Below are positions 8,530-16,875 of a stretch of DNA of 64,000 nucleotides, one piece after another. The stretch's first letter is position 1. Every line of letters starts with the position of its first letter. Both the position numbers and the translations under genes were made by a program. The stretch spans positions 310,001 to 374,000 of the forward strand of contig JACJZV010000003.1 of NCBI GenBank assembly GCA_020635395.1, in the 5' to 3' direction. The notes under the pieces were generated by a model, which saw only the letters and a program-made list of their open reading frames with translations, did no database searches and had not been told where the DNA came from. Origin of the DNA: Flavobacteriales bacterium. GTDB taxonomy: Bacteria > Bacteroidota > Bacteroidia > NS11-12g > UBA9320.

Positions 8530-9097
8530 TCAAACAAATAACTTTATTGTTTTTAAGTTGATATTTTTCATTGCTTTCTGGACATTCAGCCAATCCATTG
8601 CTGTCAAAATGAAGTCGGTGGCCATGCTTACTCATCCAACCAATTTGTCGTCCAGGGTTGCCAACCATCAGTGCAAAATCAGGAACTTCTTTTGTAATAA
8701 CCGTTCCGGCACCAATAAAGCAATATTTGCCCAAATCGTTTCCGCACACAATGGTGGCATTGGCACCAATGCTGGCACCTTTTTTTACGATGGTTTTTAA
8801 ATATTGGTCACGTCTGTTTACAGCACTTCGAGGGTTTATGACATTTGTAAAAACCATGCTTGGCCCCAAAAAAACATCGTCTTCGCAAATAACTCCTGTG
8901 TAGATACTGACATTGTTTTGAACCTTCACATTGTTGCCTAACACTACCTCTGGACTAACCACCACATTTTGGCCAATGTTGCAGCCTTTTCCAATGGTGC
9001 ATTTGGGCATTATGTGGCTAAAATGCCAAATTTTCGTACCTTCTCCAATGGCACATCCATCGTCAATTATTGCCGATTCGTGAGCAAAATAATTCAT
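8522..9097 (-). CDS. Left-handed beta-helix acyltransferase (WlbB/WbpD-like)
   Basis: 191 residues rich in hexapeptide repeats ([LIV]-G-x4), for example IGEGTKIWHFSHI, IGKGCNIGQNVVV, and KKGASIGANATIVCGNDLGKY. The pattern matches N-acetyltransferases acting on UDP-3-amino sugars in O-antigen and glycan pathways (WbpD/WlbB group). A C-terminal tail follows the helix (MVGNPGRQIGW onward), also seen in this group. The overlap with galE supports a role in nucleotide-sugar supply for surface glycans. The exact sugar substrate is inferred, not shown. Confidence 0.85.
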   Translation of the reverse strand: MNYFAHESAIIDDGCAIGEGTKIWHFSHIMPKCTIGKGCNIGQNVVVSPEVVLGNNVKVQNNVSIYTGVICEDDVFLGPSMVFTNVINPRSAVNRRDQYLKTIVKKGASIGANATIVCGNDLGKYCFIGAGTVITKEVPDFALMVGNPGRQIGWMSKHGHRLHFDSNGLAECPESNEKYQLKNNKVICLND

Positions 9098-9142
9098 GCT
9101 GCAAAGAAAGGGAAATAAAGTATTGGGAATAGGACAAATAAT

Positions 9143-10894
9143 TTAGTCCACAACAATTTTATACCAGGTTGTTCTTCCAAACCTCCTTTGATTTGCCGCT
9201 ACAATAAGATCTGGATTTATGGTTTTACGATAGGTAAAGAAGTTATTGCCGGTGAAATTGGATTTACCCTTTTTACTCTTGCTCTTGCCTTTAAGTTTAT
9301 AGGTTTGTATTTCACCCAATTCCGTATCGGTTCTTAATACTTGATTTTGAGCTGTAATGGTTATTACCCCATTTTTTAGGGAAACGGCCAAGGGCTCTTT
9401 AATCTGGTAATTAATCGAGGTAAATGATTTTTCATACCCTTTTTGATAAAGCGTATCATCCGCAAATATGGCTAGAATTAAATCGTCATAGCTGTAATAA
9501 TAGGTTGTTGTGGTGGTAACATTTCCTTGGGCATCCCGCGTTGTAGTTACAACGATGGTTACATATCTTTCTTCCAGAACAACTACTGGATTATCATTTT
9601 CATCCAAACCACAAAAGGCAATAGAATTGCATTTAAGGGCAGCCCTTTTGGCAATTTCTTTCATTTCCATATCATAATCTGACAATCGCCTTTTTTCCGC
9701 CTTCTCTTTTCTGACTTTCTGACGATGTGTTAACTTGCTTTCAGTTTCACGGATATTATTCACTGTGTTTAACACTTCTTCAGAAAAATTTTCTGATACG
9801 TCGCTTGAAACTTCGAGAGACTTCTTGTTCAGTCTTGAACGTGCGATTCCCGTGGTTATCTTATAATCATAAATTTGTTCAGCCAAGAGAGCAATTAGAC
9901 TTACTGTGGAGTCTTTTTCTAACAATATTTTTGCATCATTGTATAGAACTCCTCGGTCGGTCATAAACATGCTGGTTGTCCCGTTTCTACTAATTTGTTC
10001 AACCATGTATTGCGATTCATCTAAATCTGTCCAACTTCTGGCACGACCAATTTTCTTTCTATTCTTTTTGCCTACGATTGATGCTATTTGGCTGCCATCT
10101 TCCTCTGATGTCATTTCATTATAAATAGTATTTTCTCCAAGAATATAAATGGTTCCATCATCGTCAACTACAAAATCCTTGATAAAAAATTTATGGTCAT
10201 CCTCATTTTCATCCTCGACGTTCATTCTGTGCTTTTTTTCATAGTTGATAATCTCCATTTCTTTATCAATTAGCCAATAACTAAATCGGTTTATCCCAAT
10301 GGAAGGGTCTCTTTCTTGATCGATAGGGAAGGAGATAAGACTGGCCAGAAAACCTTTTTTGACACCTTTTATTCGTGCCGGAGGAATTCCTAGAATCAAT
10401 AAATACTTTTTGTCTTGGCTTACCCTTATATCAAAATCAGAATAGGTAGAATAACGATCTGCTAATTTAACTTCGGCTACTTTAAACAGTTCAGGATTTA
10501 CACACAAATCATCGGGTTCAAATTCGAAGTAGAATAGATATTTTTTGTCTGTTTTAAGGTTGTCGAAAGTCAAAAAAATCAAATATCTCCCTCTGAACTG
10601 AACAACAGAGTGAAAGGTTAATTTTTTCTTGGCATACTTAAATTTTAGGTATGAACCCTTCACAAAGTTCATATTCTCATCATATAAAGCTACATAGTAG
10701 TTATCTCCGCTGCTGGATATTGACCAAAATTTGCCGCCTGAGTAACTGTATATATCTTCTATTCGCTGAGCTTTTAGTCTAAAAGTTTTACCACTTCTTT
10801 CAGTCACTTTTAGTTTGTCTTGAGCAATTGCCTGCAGTGCCAAGCAATACATAATTACCATGACAAGTGATAATTTTAAATAAGCTTGTCTCAT
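9143..10894 (-). CDS. Secreted protein of unknown function
   Basis: 583 residues with a cleavable signal peptide (hydrophobic residues 6-20, AIA-Q site near residue 24). No family recognised. The body is mostly beta-strand-like, with a long charged stretch around residues 370-410 (repeated K/E/R with LTHRQKVRKEKAEKRR) and a run of T/Y (TTTTTYYYSYDD) nearby. The middle part could be a beta-propeller-like or periplasmic domain, but this is a guess. It follows a second secreted gene by 9 bases and is probably co-transcribed with it. Confidence 0.6.
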   Translation of the reverse strand: MRQAYLKLSLVMVIMYCLALQAIAQDKLKVTERSGKTFRLKAQRIEDIYSYSGGKFWSISSSGDNYYVALYDENMNFVKGSYLKFKYAKKKLTFHSVVQFRGRYLIFLTFDNLKTDKKYLFYFEFEPDDLCVNPELFKVAEVKLADRYSTYSDFDIRVSQDKKYLLILGIPPARIKGVKKGFLASLISFPIDQERDPSIGINRFSYWLIDKEMEIINYEKKHRMNVEDENEDDHKFFIKDFVVDDDGTIYILGENTIYNEMTSEEDGSQIASIVGKKNRKKIGRARSWTDLDESQYMVEQISRNGTTSMFMTDRGVLYNDAKILLEKDSTVSLIALLAEQIYDYKITTGIARSRLNKKSLEVSSDVSENFSEEVLNTVNNIRETESKLTHRQKVRKEKAEKRRLSDYDMEMKEIAKRAALKCNSIAFCGLDENDNPVVVLEERYVTIVVTTTRDAQGNVTTTTTYYYSYDDLILAIFADDTLYQKGYEKSFTSINYQIKEPLAVSLKNGVITITAQNQVLRTDTELGEIQTYKLKGKSKSKKGKSNFTGNNFFTYRKTINPDLIVAANQRRFGRTTWYKIVVD

Positions 10895-10903
10895 GTTCTG
10901 TGG

Positions 10904-11557
10904 TTAAAAGTATTTACCAATTTTTAATTCAATATTTAAAAAACCATCCACATAAGGCTCATAGTTCAAGCTTTGAGATGAATTCTTGTCTATTAGGTCG
11001 GAAAATGTAAATCCAACTCCGATAGAAAAATCAATGGCAAAACCTTGATGATTTTTAAATTTCCACCCATAACTATAATATGCATCCTGGATTCTGGAGA
11101 AATAGGTCTCATATGCTCTGGTGCGGTTGCGATAGTTGAAGCAATAATATTGTCCGTCGTCGAGAGCCTTTCTTTTTCTATAAAATCTTAAAAATCCGCC
11201 ATATTGGAAACCAACTCCAGCTTTTTCTCCACTGTATTTTATTGAATTATACAGGTCGGACTCGCTTGCCCACATGAATAAATCAATGAATTTAACCGGA
11301 CTGAGTCCACCAGTAATTCCAATGCTAACTCGTTGATTGAATTTTCGTTCAATTGTAGCATCAACATAGCCAGGAATCAAGGAAGTTGCATTAATGCCAA
11401 ACATGTGATGCGGAGGCTTATTAAAACGGTCAATCAAATATTTCTTAAAGTCGGGGTCTATTTGGGGAATTTTGGCTTCTTTTTCTTCCTCCTCATCTTG
11501 GGCAAAGGTGTTTAACCCTCCCAAAATCAACACGGCGAATAATAGAATATGTTTCAT
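10904..11557 (-). CDS. Secreted, probably outer-membrane-associated protein of unknown function
   Basis: 217 residues from the ATG at 11557; a TTG seven codons upstream overlaps the promoter element and is less likely. A signal peptide (MKHILLFAVLILGGLNTFAQ) is followed by an acidic DEEEEKE stretch. Alternating aromatic and polar strands with a C-terminal aromatic (KIGKYF) suggest a small beta-barrel. First gene of a two-gene operon with the 583-residue secreted protein. Confidence 0.6.
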   Translation of the reverse strand: MKHILLFAVLILGGLNTFAQDEEEEKEAKIPQIDPDFKKYLIDRFNKPPHHMFGINATSLIPGYVDATIERKFNQRVSIGITGGLSPVKFIDLFMWASESDLYNSIKYSGEKAGVGFQYGGFLRFYRKRKALDDGQYYCFNYRNRTRAYETYFSRIQDAYYSYGWKFKNHQGFAIDFSIGVGFTFSDLIDKNSSQSLNYEPYVDGFLNIELKIGKYF

Positions 11558-11575
11558 GCACAAAAGTTTACTGTC

Positions 11576-11583
11576 CAAATGTA
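11576..11583 (-). promoter_or_regulatory. Candidate -7 element of the two-gene secreted-protein operon
   Basis: Minus strand TACATTTG, 18 bases before the ATG at 11557. It covers the alternative TTG start, which supports the downstream ATG. Confidence 0.4.
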
Positions 11584-11660
11584 TAATTTATCCTGTCAAA
11601 CAAAAAAATAAAGAATAAAAAAAAGTTGAATTGGATGTTAACCAGAATGCCGATAAAAAG

Positions 11661-11690
11661 AAAAACCCTCCACGCACTATGCTTGGAGGG
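11661..11690 (-). terminator. Terminator of the CDVCG/lipoprotein operon
   Basis: CCCTCCA (11666-11672) pairs with TGGAGGG (11684-11690), with further GC pairs inside; in the minus direction a TTTTTCTTTTT run follows. It lies 27 bases after the stop at 11717. Confidence 0.7.
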
Positions 11691-11716
11691 CTTGCCTTAT
11701 ATTGTTGAGAAATGCA

Positions 11717-12136
11717 CTACATTGGGTGACAATGAAAATGAATGGTGTCGCTTTTCATATTGCCTTCGTGGTCAATAAACGCGTCAATTCTGAGTTCCAT
11801 GTTGCTATGCCCTGTCACGTTGTTAACCCAATTATGGTCAACCGTTAGCTCCTTTCCGTCTATGTGAGCGTGTTCGTTAAACACCATCGAATCATTGTTT
11901 GAAAGGTTTACCAGCGTAACCTCATATCCATGCAATTCGTCTTCGTAGCTAATTGTTCCGTTGATATGAACGGTATCGTTGAGGCCATACATCTGGCCTG
12001 AAGCGGGTTCGGTAAAGTTAAATACCACTTTCTTTTCCGTAATCGGTGGATCTACTTCTTTTTCTTTGCATGCCTGAAATATGATGATTGCAAACGCTGC
12101 AATGACAGTATATAAGCTAATTTTATGTGTTTTCAT
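11717..12136 (-). CDS. Histidine-rich lipoprotein of unknown function
   Basis: 139 residues with a lipobox (IIIFQAC, Cys23). The mature part is a single compact beta-rich domain and is rich in histidine toward its end (NEHAHIDG, DHNWVNNVTGHS, DHEGN, HFHCHPM), suggesting metal binding. It overlaps the upstream barrel gene by 14 bases. Together with the CDVCG protein it may form a cell-envelope metal-handling unit, but no transporter is adjacent, so this is inference. Confidence 0.65.
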   Translation of the reverse strand: MKTHKISLYTVIAAFAIIIFQACKEKEVDPPITEKKVVFNFTEPASGQMYGLNDTVHINGTISYEDELHGYEVTLVNLSNNDSMVFNEHAHIDGKELTVDHNWVNNVTGHSNMELRIDAFIDHEGNMKSDTIHFHCHPM

Positions 12137-13070
12137 TTTGTGTTGTTTTTAAATTTTTTGAAGGTATAAGATAAATAAATTGAAATTTGAGACTTGGTTT
12201 GGCAGATACATACCCATTGCTAATGGTTGATTTAATAGGCATCTGGCCAAAAATCCGCATTCCAAATTTGTTTCTGTACATCGATAAGCCGCCCACTGCC
12301 GAGGTAGAGGCAACGCCGCTATACACATTCTTTTCGAGGTTTTGTTTGTTTTCCCAGTCTTTTGCTCGGCTCAAAAATTCAATTCCGAATGTTGGAAGAT
12401 AAGCTCCTTTCGAGGTTTTTATCCGATAAAAGAAATCTTGATTTATCAAAATTTCGTTGCCAAACTGGTATTGATTTACATTGGCACCATTGGTTTTGGC
12501 CAATATTTCTCCCGAAATGCCCAGTTGCTTCATTCTATAAAAGTATATAGAGTTTGCTGCCAAAGACCAACTGCCGCTTCCGTGCTGCATGTTGGCTATC
12601 CATACACCATCAAACAAAAGATTGTTTTTGCCCGTTGGCAGGCCGGCTTTTAAACCCAATTGCCACACCAACTGTTTTTCGGTGGTGGTATTTCCTTGCG
12701 ATATAAGTTTGTAAATACCGGTCAAAGAAATATCGCCAATGCCAGCCGTGGCGTATGTTTTTTCCGAAATCAGCATATTGTGTTTAAAGGGGAGTTGTGC
12801 CACAGCAATCCACCTATTGCCAATAGCGTGCCTATACGATACTTCAATGTTTTCAAATATATCGTTTGATTGTTTGGTAATTTCATTTTCAAATAACTTG
12901 GGATGTGTGCTGAGATAGCGTTGATTCTGATAGCTCAAACTCACAAAATTGTTTTTAAACCCTGTAAGATAGCCAAATCCGAAACCACCCGCTGAACCAC
13001 CGCAAACATCGCAAGCCCACGCATGACTATTTATCAAAACAGCCAGCAAAACTGCAAAATATTGTTTCAA
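12123..13070 (-). CDS. Outer-membrane beta-barrel-like protein with CDVCG N-terminus
   Basis: 315 residues. The start is a TTG (no ATG gives the needed Lys-rich signal start). A signal peptide ends at HAWA, and the mature N-terminus reads CDVCGGSAGGFGFG. The rest has many amphipathic strands (for example IGDISLTGIYKLI and QLGLKAGLPTGKNN), as in porin/transporter-like outer-membrane proteins. The two mature N-terminal cysteines could bind metal or form a disulfide. Middle gene of a three-gene operon (13474 to 11717). Confidence 0.65.
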   Translation of the reverse strand: MKQYFAVLLAVLINSHAWACDVCGGSAGGFGFGYLTGFKNNFVSLSYQNQRYLSTHPKLFENEITKQSNDIFENIEVSYRHAIGNRWIAVAQLPFKHNMLISEKTYATAGIGDISLTGIYKLISQGNTTTEKQLVWQLGLKAGLPTGKNNLLFDGVWIANMQHGSGSWSLAANSIYFYRMKQLGISGEILAKTNGANVNQYQFGNEILINQDFFYRIKTSKGAYLPTFGIEFLSRAKDWENKQNLEKNVYSGVASTSAVGGLSMYRNKFGMRIFGQMPIKSTISNGYVSAKPSLKFQFIYLIPSKNLKTTQNENT

Positions 13071-13117
13071 TGTAAATTATTATTAGTTAAAACTCTGTAA
13101 GTATCAATATGAAAGAG

Positions 13118-13474
13118 TTAACTACATTTTGGTGGTTTAAAAATTGTGTTTAGATATTCGGTTTCAACAGGTTGGTTAATAGTGGTTGTTTTCTGCATTT
13201 TTAGACTGTAAAAAACTTCAACATTTTCACGGTTGGAAAGAGTAAAGGCCATCAACTTCATTTCTGGCAACGATGCCTCCGGTTGATTGGTTTCTTCCAT
13301 ATTTTTCTTTAAAATACAGCCTCCATGACAGTCAGAATCGGGGATGTTGCGGTTTTCACACAATTCGGCTTCTATGTATTTCTGGTTGATTTTAAACAGA
13401 CCATACACAGCAACCACTTCAAGCATATTGCTCAAAATGAGGAAAATCATCAATGTTGCCCCAATTCTTTTCAA
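13118..13474 (-). CDS. Small membrane-anchored cysteine-containing protein
   Basis: 118 residues beginning at a TTG. One N-terminal membrane segment (about residues 5-28) is followed by a periplasmic part with the cysteine cluster CENRN...DCHGGC, a layout common in small Bacteroidota proteins beside metal-responsive or TonB-linked genes. The C-terminus ends in FKPPKCS. It starts the operon containing the CDVCG barrel and the His-rich lipoprotein. Function unknown; metal sensing or binding is a reasonable guess. Confidence 0.55.
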   Translation of the reverse strand: MKRIGATLMIFLILSNMLEVVAVYGLFKINQKYIEAELCENRNIPDSDCHGGCILKKNMEETNQPEASLPEMKLMAFTLSNRENVEVFYSLKMQKTTTINQPVETEYLNTIFKPPKCS

Positions 13475-13597
13475 ATCAGTAAATATGCTGCGAACTTAGA
13501 AGCATCGTTTAAGTTTTTAGCTGCTTTTGGTCATATTTTTAAATTAAATTTGCTCAAAAAAATCAGAGATGAAAGTAAAATCGACATACTTTTAATG

Positions 13598-14290
13598 ATG
13601 AACTCCATTTTGAACCCAACGGTTTGGGTAGGTAGCTTTGAGTGGCGAGAACCAGTCACTACGTTGACAGACTTTTTGGTGGCTCTTGTATGTTGGTTTG
13701 CCTATTTTAGTTTTGGCAAAATTGTGTCAAAGCACGTTTCTTTCAAATGGTTTAAAAACTATTTTCTAATTTTTGCCATTGGCATGACCAGTGCCGCTTG
13801 GCTTGGCCATGGTTTGCAGGCCTATGTGCCTGATTATGCTAAGGTGGTTGGGTGGATATGCGGTGCTACCGGCTTGATGTTTTTGCAGTTGGGTTCTTTC
13901 AAAATAATCGAAAATCGGGTGGGGTTAACTGTTAAAATTTGGCTGCCAAAATGGTTTGTTTTTCAATGGATTTTGGCTGTTTTGTTGATGATTTTTATGC
14001 TGCAATATGGCATTGAAAATGCGTTTAAAGTTACCCAAATAAACTCATCGGTTGCCTTAATTTTAATGGTGCTTCCCATGCATCTTTTTGCTTCTAAAAA
14101 GTTAAACCTTACGGGAAGCAAAATAGTGGCATCAGCACTTTTTTACAGTATTATTCCTGGCATCGTTTATTCAAATCAACTAAGCATAAATCATTGGTTT
14201 AACTACCACGACATTAGCCATTTACTTATGGCCGTGTTCATGACCATTATGTATTTTGGCTTGCGGCGAGTGATAGAATCGCAGAAATAA
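13598..14290 (+). CDS. Multi-span membrane protein with a C-terminal HxxxH motif
   Basis: About 230 residues from tandem ATGs at 13595/13598. An open frame continues upstream, but that part is antisense to the 118-residue gene and not protein-like. Roughly seven hydrophobic spans are visible. Conserved-looking polar residues sit at SAAWLGHGLQAY in the third span and HDISHLLM in the last span. A lone His in an early span plus HxxxH in the last recalls the CREST hydrolase superfamily (ceramidase/PAQR type), but overall similarity was not tested. It is divergent from the TTG-start operon and stands alone. Confidence 0.6.
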   Translation: MNSILNPTVWVGSFEWREPVTTLTDFLVALVCWFAYFSFGKIVSKHVSFKWFKNYFLIFAIGMTSAAWLGHGLQAYVPDYAKVVGWICGATGLMFLQLGSFKIIENRVGLTVKIWLPKWFVFQWILAVLLMIFMLQYGIENAFKVTQINSSVALILMVLPMHLFASKKLNLTGSKIVASALFYSIIPGIVYSNQLSINHWFNYHDISHLLMAVFMTIMYFGLRRVIESQK

Positions 14291-14404
14291 GAGGTGTGCT
14301 AATGCACCATTGAAAAGCCCGAAAAGCTACCTCCCCCCCTTTTGAAAAAGAATATTAAAATATTATGAGTGTGATTGATATCTCCAAGCATCTTGATGTT
14401 TTAC

Positions 14405-14638
14405 GTATTGTTTCACAAAACGCTCGGAAGTTTTCTGTCAAGATTGAACATCAGTTTGCCTGACGTGAAACCCATGTGCCTGTTGCACAACCCAAAAGTA
14501 ACTCTATTTTTCAACTATTTCAAAAAAGTTGTAATTTTAATCTTCTTATTATCAGCGAGTTAGTTGTGTTTTGTTTTTGAGGTAAAAATCTAAAATAGCG
14601 TTGAGGGTAGTTGTGCAACAGCTACCCGTGTTACAAGC
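14405..14638 (-). other. attC-like site, interrupted by a MITE
   Basis: Boundary GTTACAAGC (14630-14638) matches the 5' boundary of the same cassette at 15228-15236. The hairpin side (14410-14471) is short and its outer TAAC is lost, consistent with the end of the array. Confidence 0.5.
14478..14623. mobile_element. MITE copy 1 (146 bp)
   Basis: Starts GCCTGTTGCACAAC and ends GTTGTGCAACAGCT, the same terminal inverted repeats as the IS1182-like elements nearby. The inner ~118 bases have no reading frame of note and no resemblance to the IS interior. Flanks are ACCCATGT and ACCCGTGT, an 8-bp target duplication with one mismatch. Confidence 0.85.
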
Positions 14639-14649
14639 AGTTATTTCTA

Positions 14650-15213
14650 TCAACCAGGTGTCCCGGTATCAAGCACCTTCCAAAGCAATTCATTCTCCAA
14701 TTCTATTTTTTCTCCTGTTTTGCTGTCTATAAATACAAGTCTTTTTATTAAAACAGTCGTGTGATGTGTCTTGTTGCCATAAAGTTCTGTCGGATCACTA
14801 AAGCCAATAATTAATTGTCCACTTTGTGCTTGTAGTTGTTGTGTTGGTTTAGGTGCATTATTAATTATTAGATCGGTGCATATGTTTGTAAGACTTGCAT
14901 CCTTTTTGTCAAACACTAAAAGCTCTGTTAGTCGACCCGCATTTGAACTGTCAATAGTTACAGAATAGCAACTGTCAAATTGAATAGGGAAGTCAGGAAG
15001 CATGTGAATTACATATTTGTCATTGATGAGTTTGTAAGTCCCCCCTGCACAACCAATGCTCTGTCCAGCTTTTAAAGTATCAATGCCTGCAAAGCATGTC
15101 GCAAAAGTGTTTTGGGATTTGTCTTGCTCTTTTGTGGAATTGCCCGTCGTATCACTTTGATTGCCGCAACTTAATAAAGTCAAAATTGACAGAATGAATA
15201 TTAGTCTACGCAT
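14650..15213 (-). CDS. Cassette-encoded lipoprotein, unknown function
   Basis: 187 residues with a lipoprotein signal (MRRLIFILSILTLLSC, Cys16), then a Ser/Thr/Asn-rich linker and a globular beta-rich domain containing three further cysteines (CFAG, GCAGG, TNICTD) that could pair. No family recognised. It sits alone between two attC-like sites and has no visible promoter of its own. Exposure on the membrane suits an adaptive accessory role, but nothing more specific can be said. Confidence 0.65.
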   Translation of the reverse strand: MRRLIFILSILTLLSCGNQSDTTGNSTKEQDKSQNTFATCFAGIDTLKAGQSIGCAGGTYKLINDKYVIHMLPDFPIQFDSCYSVTIDSSNAGRLTELLVFDKKDASLTNICTDLIINNAPKPTQQLQAQSGQLIIGFSDPTELYGNKTHHTTVLIKRLVFIDSKTGEKIELENELLWKVLDTGTPG

Positions 15214-15227
15214 GACTGCCTAAAATT

Positions 15228-15351
15228 GCTTGTAACGTTGGGGCTTGGTGACGGACGTAAAATCACCCCTCTTCCGAAGCCTACACATCAAACTTAATCA
15301 AATTTTTGATTGAATGACAATCCCGCCTGGCACCAAGCTAGTGTTATGCAC
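15228..15351 (-). other. attC-like site (uninterrupted)
   Basis: GCTTGTAAC at the left, GTTATGCAC at the right, inner arms GCTTGGTG and CACCAAGC, with a ~75-base AT-rich loop. About 124 bp, within the size range of attC sites. Useful as a clean example without insertions. Confidence 0.7.
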
Positions 15352-15352
15352 A

Positions 15353-16096
15353 TTACAACAAGTCCCATTTGATTGAATCCTTTTTTATCGTTTTATCGAT
15401 TGCCTTTTGAATGAGCCACTTCTTCGGAGTTGCTTTCATGATCTTAGCCTTTAGTTTTCTCATAAATTCATCAGAATCTCGAAGAATGTTGTCTGAATCA
15501 GTAGTACTCGTGGGCAACGATGTGAATTTTACGAATGAGATTTTATGTTTTTTGAACAGATCTCTGACTTTTCTTGAAGTATATATACTTGCTGTAATAT
15601 GACCAAATTCATCAGGACGAGTCATTACAAAGTCACTACCGTCCCAGCTACTCTCATTGAAGTATTCTCCTTTGAATTGTGGAACAATCATTCCTGAAGG
15701 ACTCTCCTTAAAAATTACCTCCGAACGAAAATAATCTATGGGACCTATTCTTCCTTGAATACACACAGCGAAGTATTTGCCACTCATGAGCTCTCCATTT
15801 TTGTCTTTTACATTCGCAGGGATGTATTTCACTCCAGTGATATTGTTGTCTTCAAAAAGCATTTTTAATTCTTCATTTATGCAAAAAGGACTAAGAACAC
15901 CATTCCAAAAAAAAGCATTTGGAGATTTGGCTCCTTCCGCATGTTGGATGCTCAGCTGAGTTAGCTCAAGCTCGCACCTCAATGCTTTTACCCAATCTCG
16001 AGCATCTAGCTCGACCTTACCCTTGTAGTTCTTTGTCGAATAAGTATCGTCAAAAGTGAAAAAATTATCAAAGAAGGTATTGTAAGTCATATTCAT
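15353..16096 (-). CDS. Cassette-encoded protein of unknown function
   Basis: 247 residues from the ATG at 16096 (next ATG 16090). An open frame runs upstream to 16180 but translates the attC arm, so it is not used. No signal peptide. The segment with CINEELKMLFEDNNITGVKYIPANVKDKNG has the pattern of Imm11/DUF1629-type immunity domains, in which a short helix is followed by GVxxxP, but the match is weak. The C-terminus is Lys-rich. Its stop codon lies two bases from the attC boundary GTTATGCAC. Confidence 0.6.
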   Translation of the reverse strand: MNMTYNTFFDNFFTFDDTYSTKNYKGKVELDARDWVKALRCELELTQLSIQHAEGAKSPNAFFWNGVLSPFCINEELKMLFEDNNITGVKYIPANVKDKNGELMSGKYFAVCIQGRIGPIDYFRSEVIFKESPSGMIVPQFKGEYFNESSWDGSDFVMTRPDEFGHITASIYTSRKVRDLFKKHKISFVKFTSLPTSTTDSDNILRDSDEFMRKLKAKIMKATPKKWLIQKAIDKTIKKDSIKWDLL

Positions 16097-16097
16097 T

Positions 16098-16401
16098 GTG
16101 CATAACGGTTTGGGGCTTTGCGTTCGGGCGGGTTTCGGAGCACAAAGTTTCAATTTATTACTTAAGTTCTTTAGAAGCACAAAGCTCCATCCCGATAGCT
16201 ATCGGGATTGCACGTCAGCCCGCCTGACGCAAACCCATGTGCCTGTTGCACAACTCAAAAGTAACTCTATTTTTCAACTATTTCAAAAAAGTTGCAATTT
16301 TAATCTTCTTATTATCAGTGAGTTAATCGTGTTTTGTTTTGAGGTAAAAATCTAAAATAGCGTTGAGGGTAGTTGTGCAACAGCTACCCGTGTTAGCTGC
16401 C
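16098..16401 (-). other. attC-like site interrupted by MITE copy 2
   Basis: Boundaries GTGCATAAC (16098-16106) and GTTAGCTGCC (16392-16401). Long arms (GGGGCTTTGCGTTCGGGCGGG and its partner ending CCCGCCTGACGCAAACCC) enclose a perfect 20-bp palindrome at 16189-16208. Nearly identical to the site beginning at 19178. The MITE lies beside the GTT boundary. Confidence 0.75.
16241..16385. mobile_element. MITE copy 2 (145 bp)
   Basis: Same ends as copy 1 and over 95% alike by eye. Flanking octamers ACCCATGT and ACCCGTGT differ at one base. Confidence 0.85.
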
Positions 16402-16827
16402 GTATTTATTTCTCCATTCGTCAGGTACGTCCAGCCATATCGCAGGCGTTAGCCATTGATTTTCCTTAAAAGTTTTTTCTCCGTCTGCAAATGAAATTGT
16501 CTTTGTCTTGATTAAGTTTAGTATAGCATCAATTTTTTCTTTTTCAATACTGTCTGCAGAAGAATGTATGTCGTCTACGCTTGTTGGAATTTCTGCAAAC
16601 CAACCGTAATAAAACATACTTTTAGGTCCACCAAGTCCGTATTCTGGTTCTTTATCGCCTATACAATGCTCCCACCAACTAATACTGTCAACCTTATAGC
16701 CACTTTTCACAATTTCTTCAACAAAGTCTGAGTAATTGTCTCTTGATACAATAATATCAATGTAACCATTTCCAACAGGTTGTGCTTTGTATTTTTCAAT
16801 TATGTTGTCCAATTTCAATTTGTCCAT
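16393..16827 (-). CDS. Cassette-encoded cytosolic protein of unknown function
   Basis: 144 residues, no signal peptide. Acidic and aromatic-rich (SISWWEHC, MFYYGWFAEIP, ENQWLTPAIWLDVPDEW). No family recognised. Its TAA stop is supplied by the cassette boundary: GGCAGCTAAC in gene direction contains the stop. The 5' boundary is GTTAGCTGCC, 30 bases before the ATG, exactly complementary to the 3' one. Confidence 0.6.
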   Translation of the reverse strand: MDKLKLDNIIEKYKAQPVGNGYIDIIVSRDNYSDFVEEIVKSGYKVDSISWWEHCIGDKEPEYGLGGPKSMFYYGWFAEIPTSVDDIHSSADSIEKEKIDAILNLIKTKTISFADGEKTFKENQWLTPAIWLDVPDEWRNKYGS

Positions 16828-16857
16828 TTAATTTGTCTTTCGGGTTGTTCTAAAAAT

Positions 16858-16867
16858 GGCAGCTAAC
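16858..16867 (-). other. Cassette boundary without a hairpin
   Basis: GGCAGCTAAC is the 5' boundary of the 144-residue cassette, but the usual hairpin between it and the next gene is missing; only eight bases separate it from the methyltransferase stop. Either an attC deletion or part of a two-gene cassette. Confidence 0.5.
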
Positions 16868-16875
16868 GGTTGTTC

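Larger units (their letters stand above)
14291..14649. other. Gene-free left border of the cassette island
   Basis: The first ~110 bases show only weak hairpins. From ~14405 it holds a degenerate attC-like arm (GTTTCAC at 14410-14416 against GTGAAAC at 14465-14471), the MITE at 14478-14623 and the boundary GTTACAAGC. Confidence 0.5.

Noticed and set aside
13325..13594. Upstream extension of the membrane protein at 13598
   Set aside because: It is antisense to the 118-residue gene and has no membrane-protein character; the tandem ATGs at 13595/13598 are the better start.
14375..14563. A 62-codon open frame at the left of MITE copy 1
   Set aside because: It crosses the attC-like arm and the MITE end; similar short frames appear at other MITE copies and are chance.
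14478..14623. The 146-bp repeats as a small RNA or riboswitch family
   Set aside because: Terminal inverted repeats, shared ends with the IS and near-matching target duplications fit a MITE; no conserved promoter or terminator was seen within it.
15353..16096. Naming the cassette protein as an Imm11/DUF1629 immunity protein
   Set aside because: Only a short motif fits, and no alignment was possible; left as unknown.
16097..16180. N-terminal extension of the cassette gene ending at 15353
   Set aside because: The extra 28 codons translate the attC arm, which is conserved as DNA at 19178 next to a different gene.
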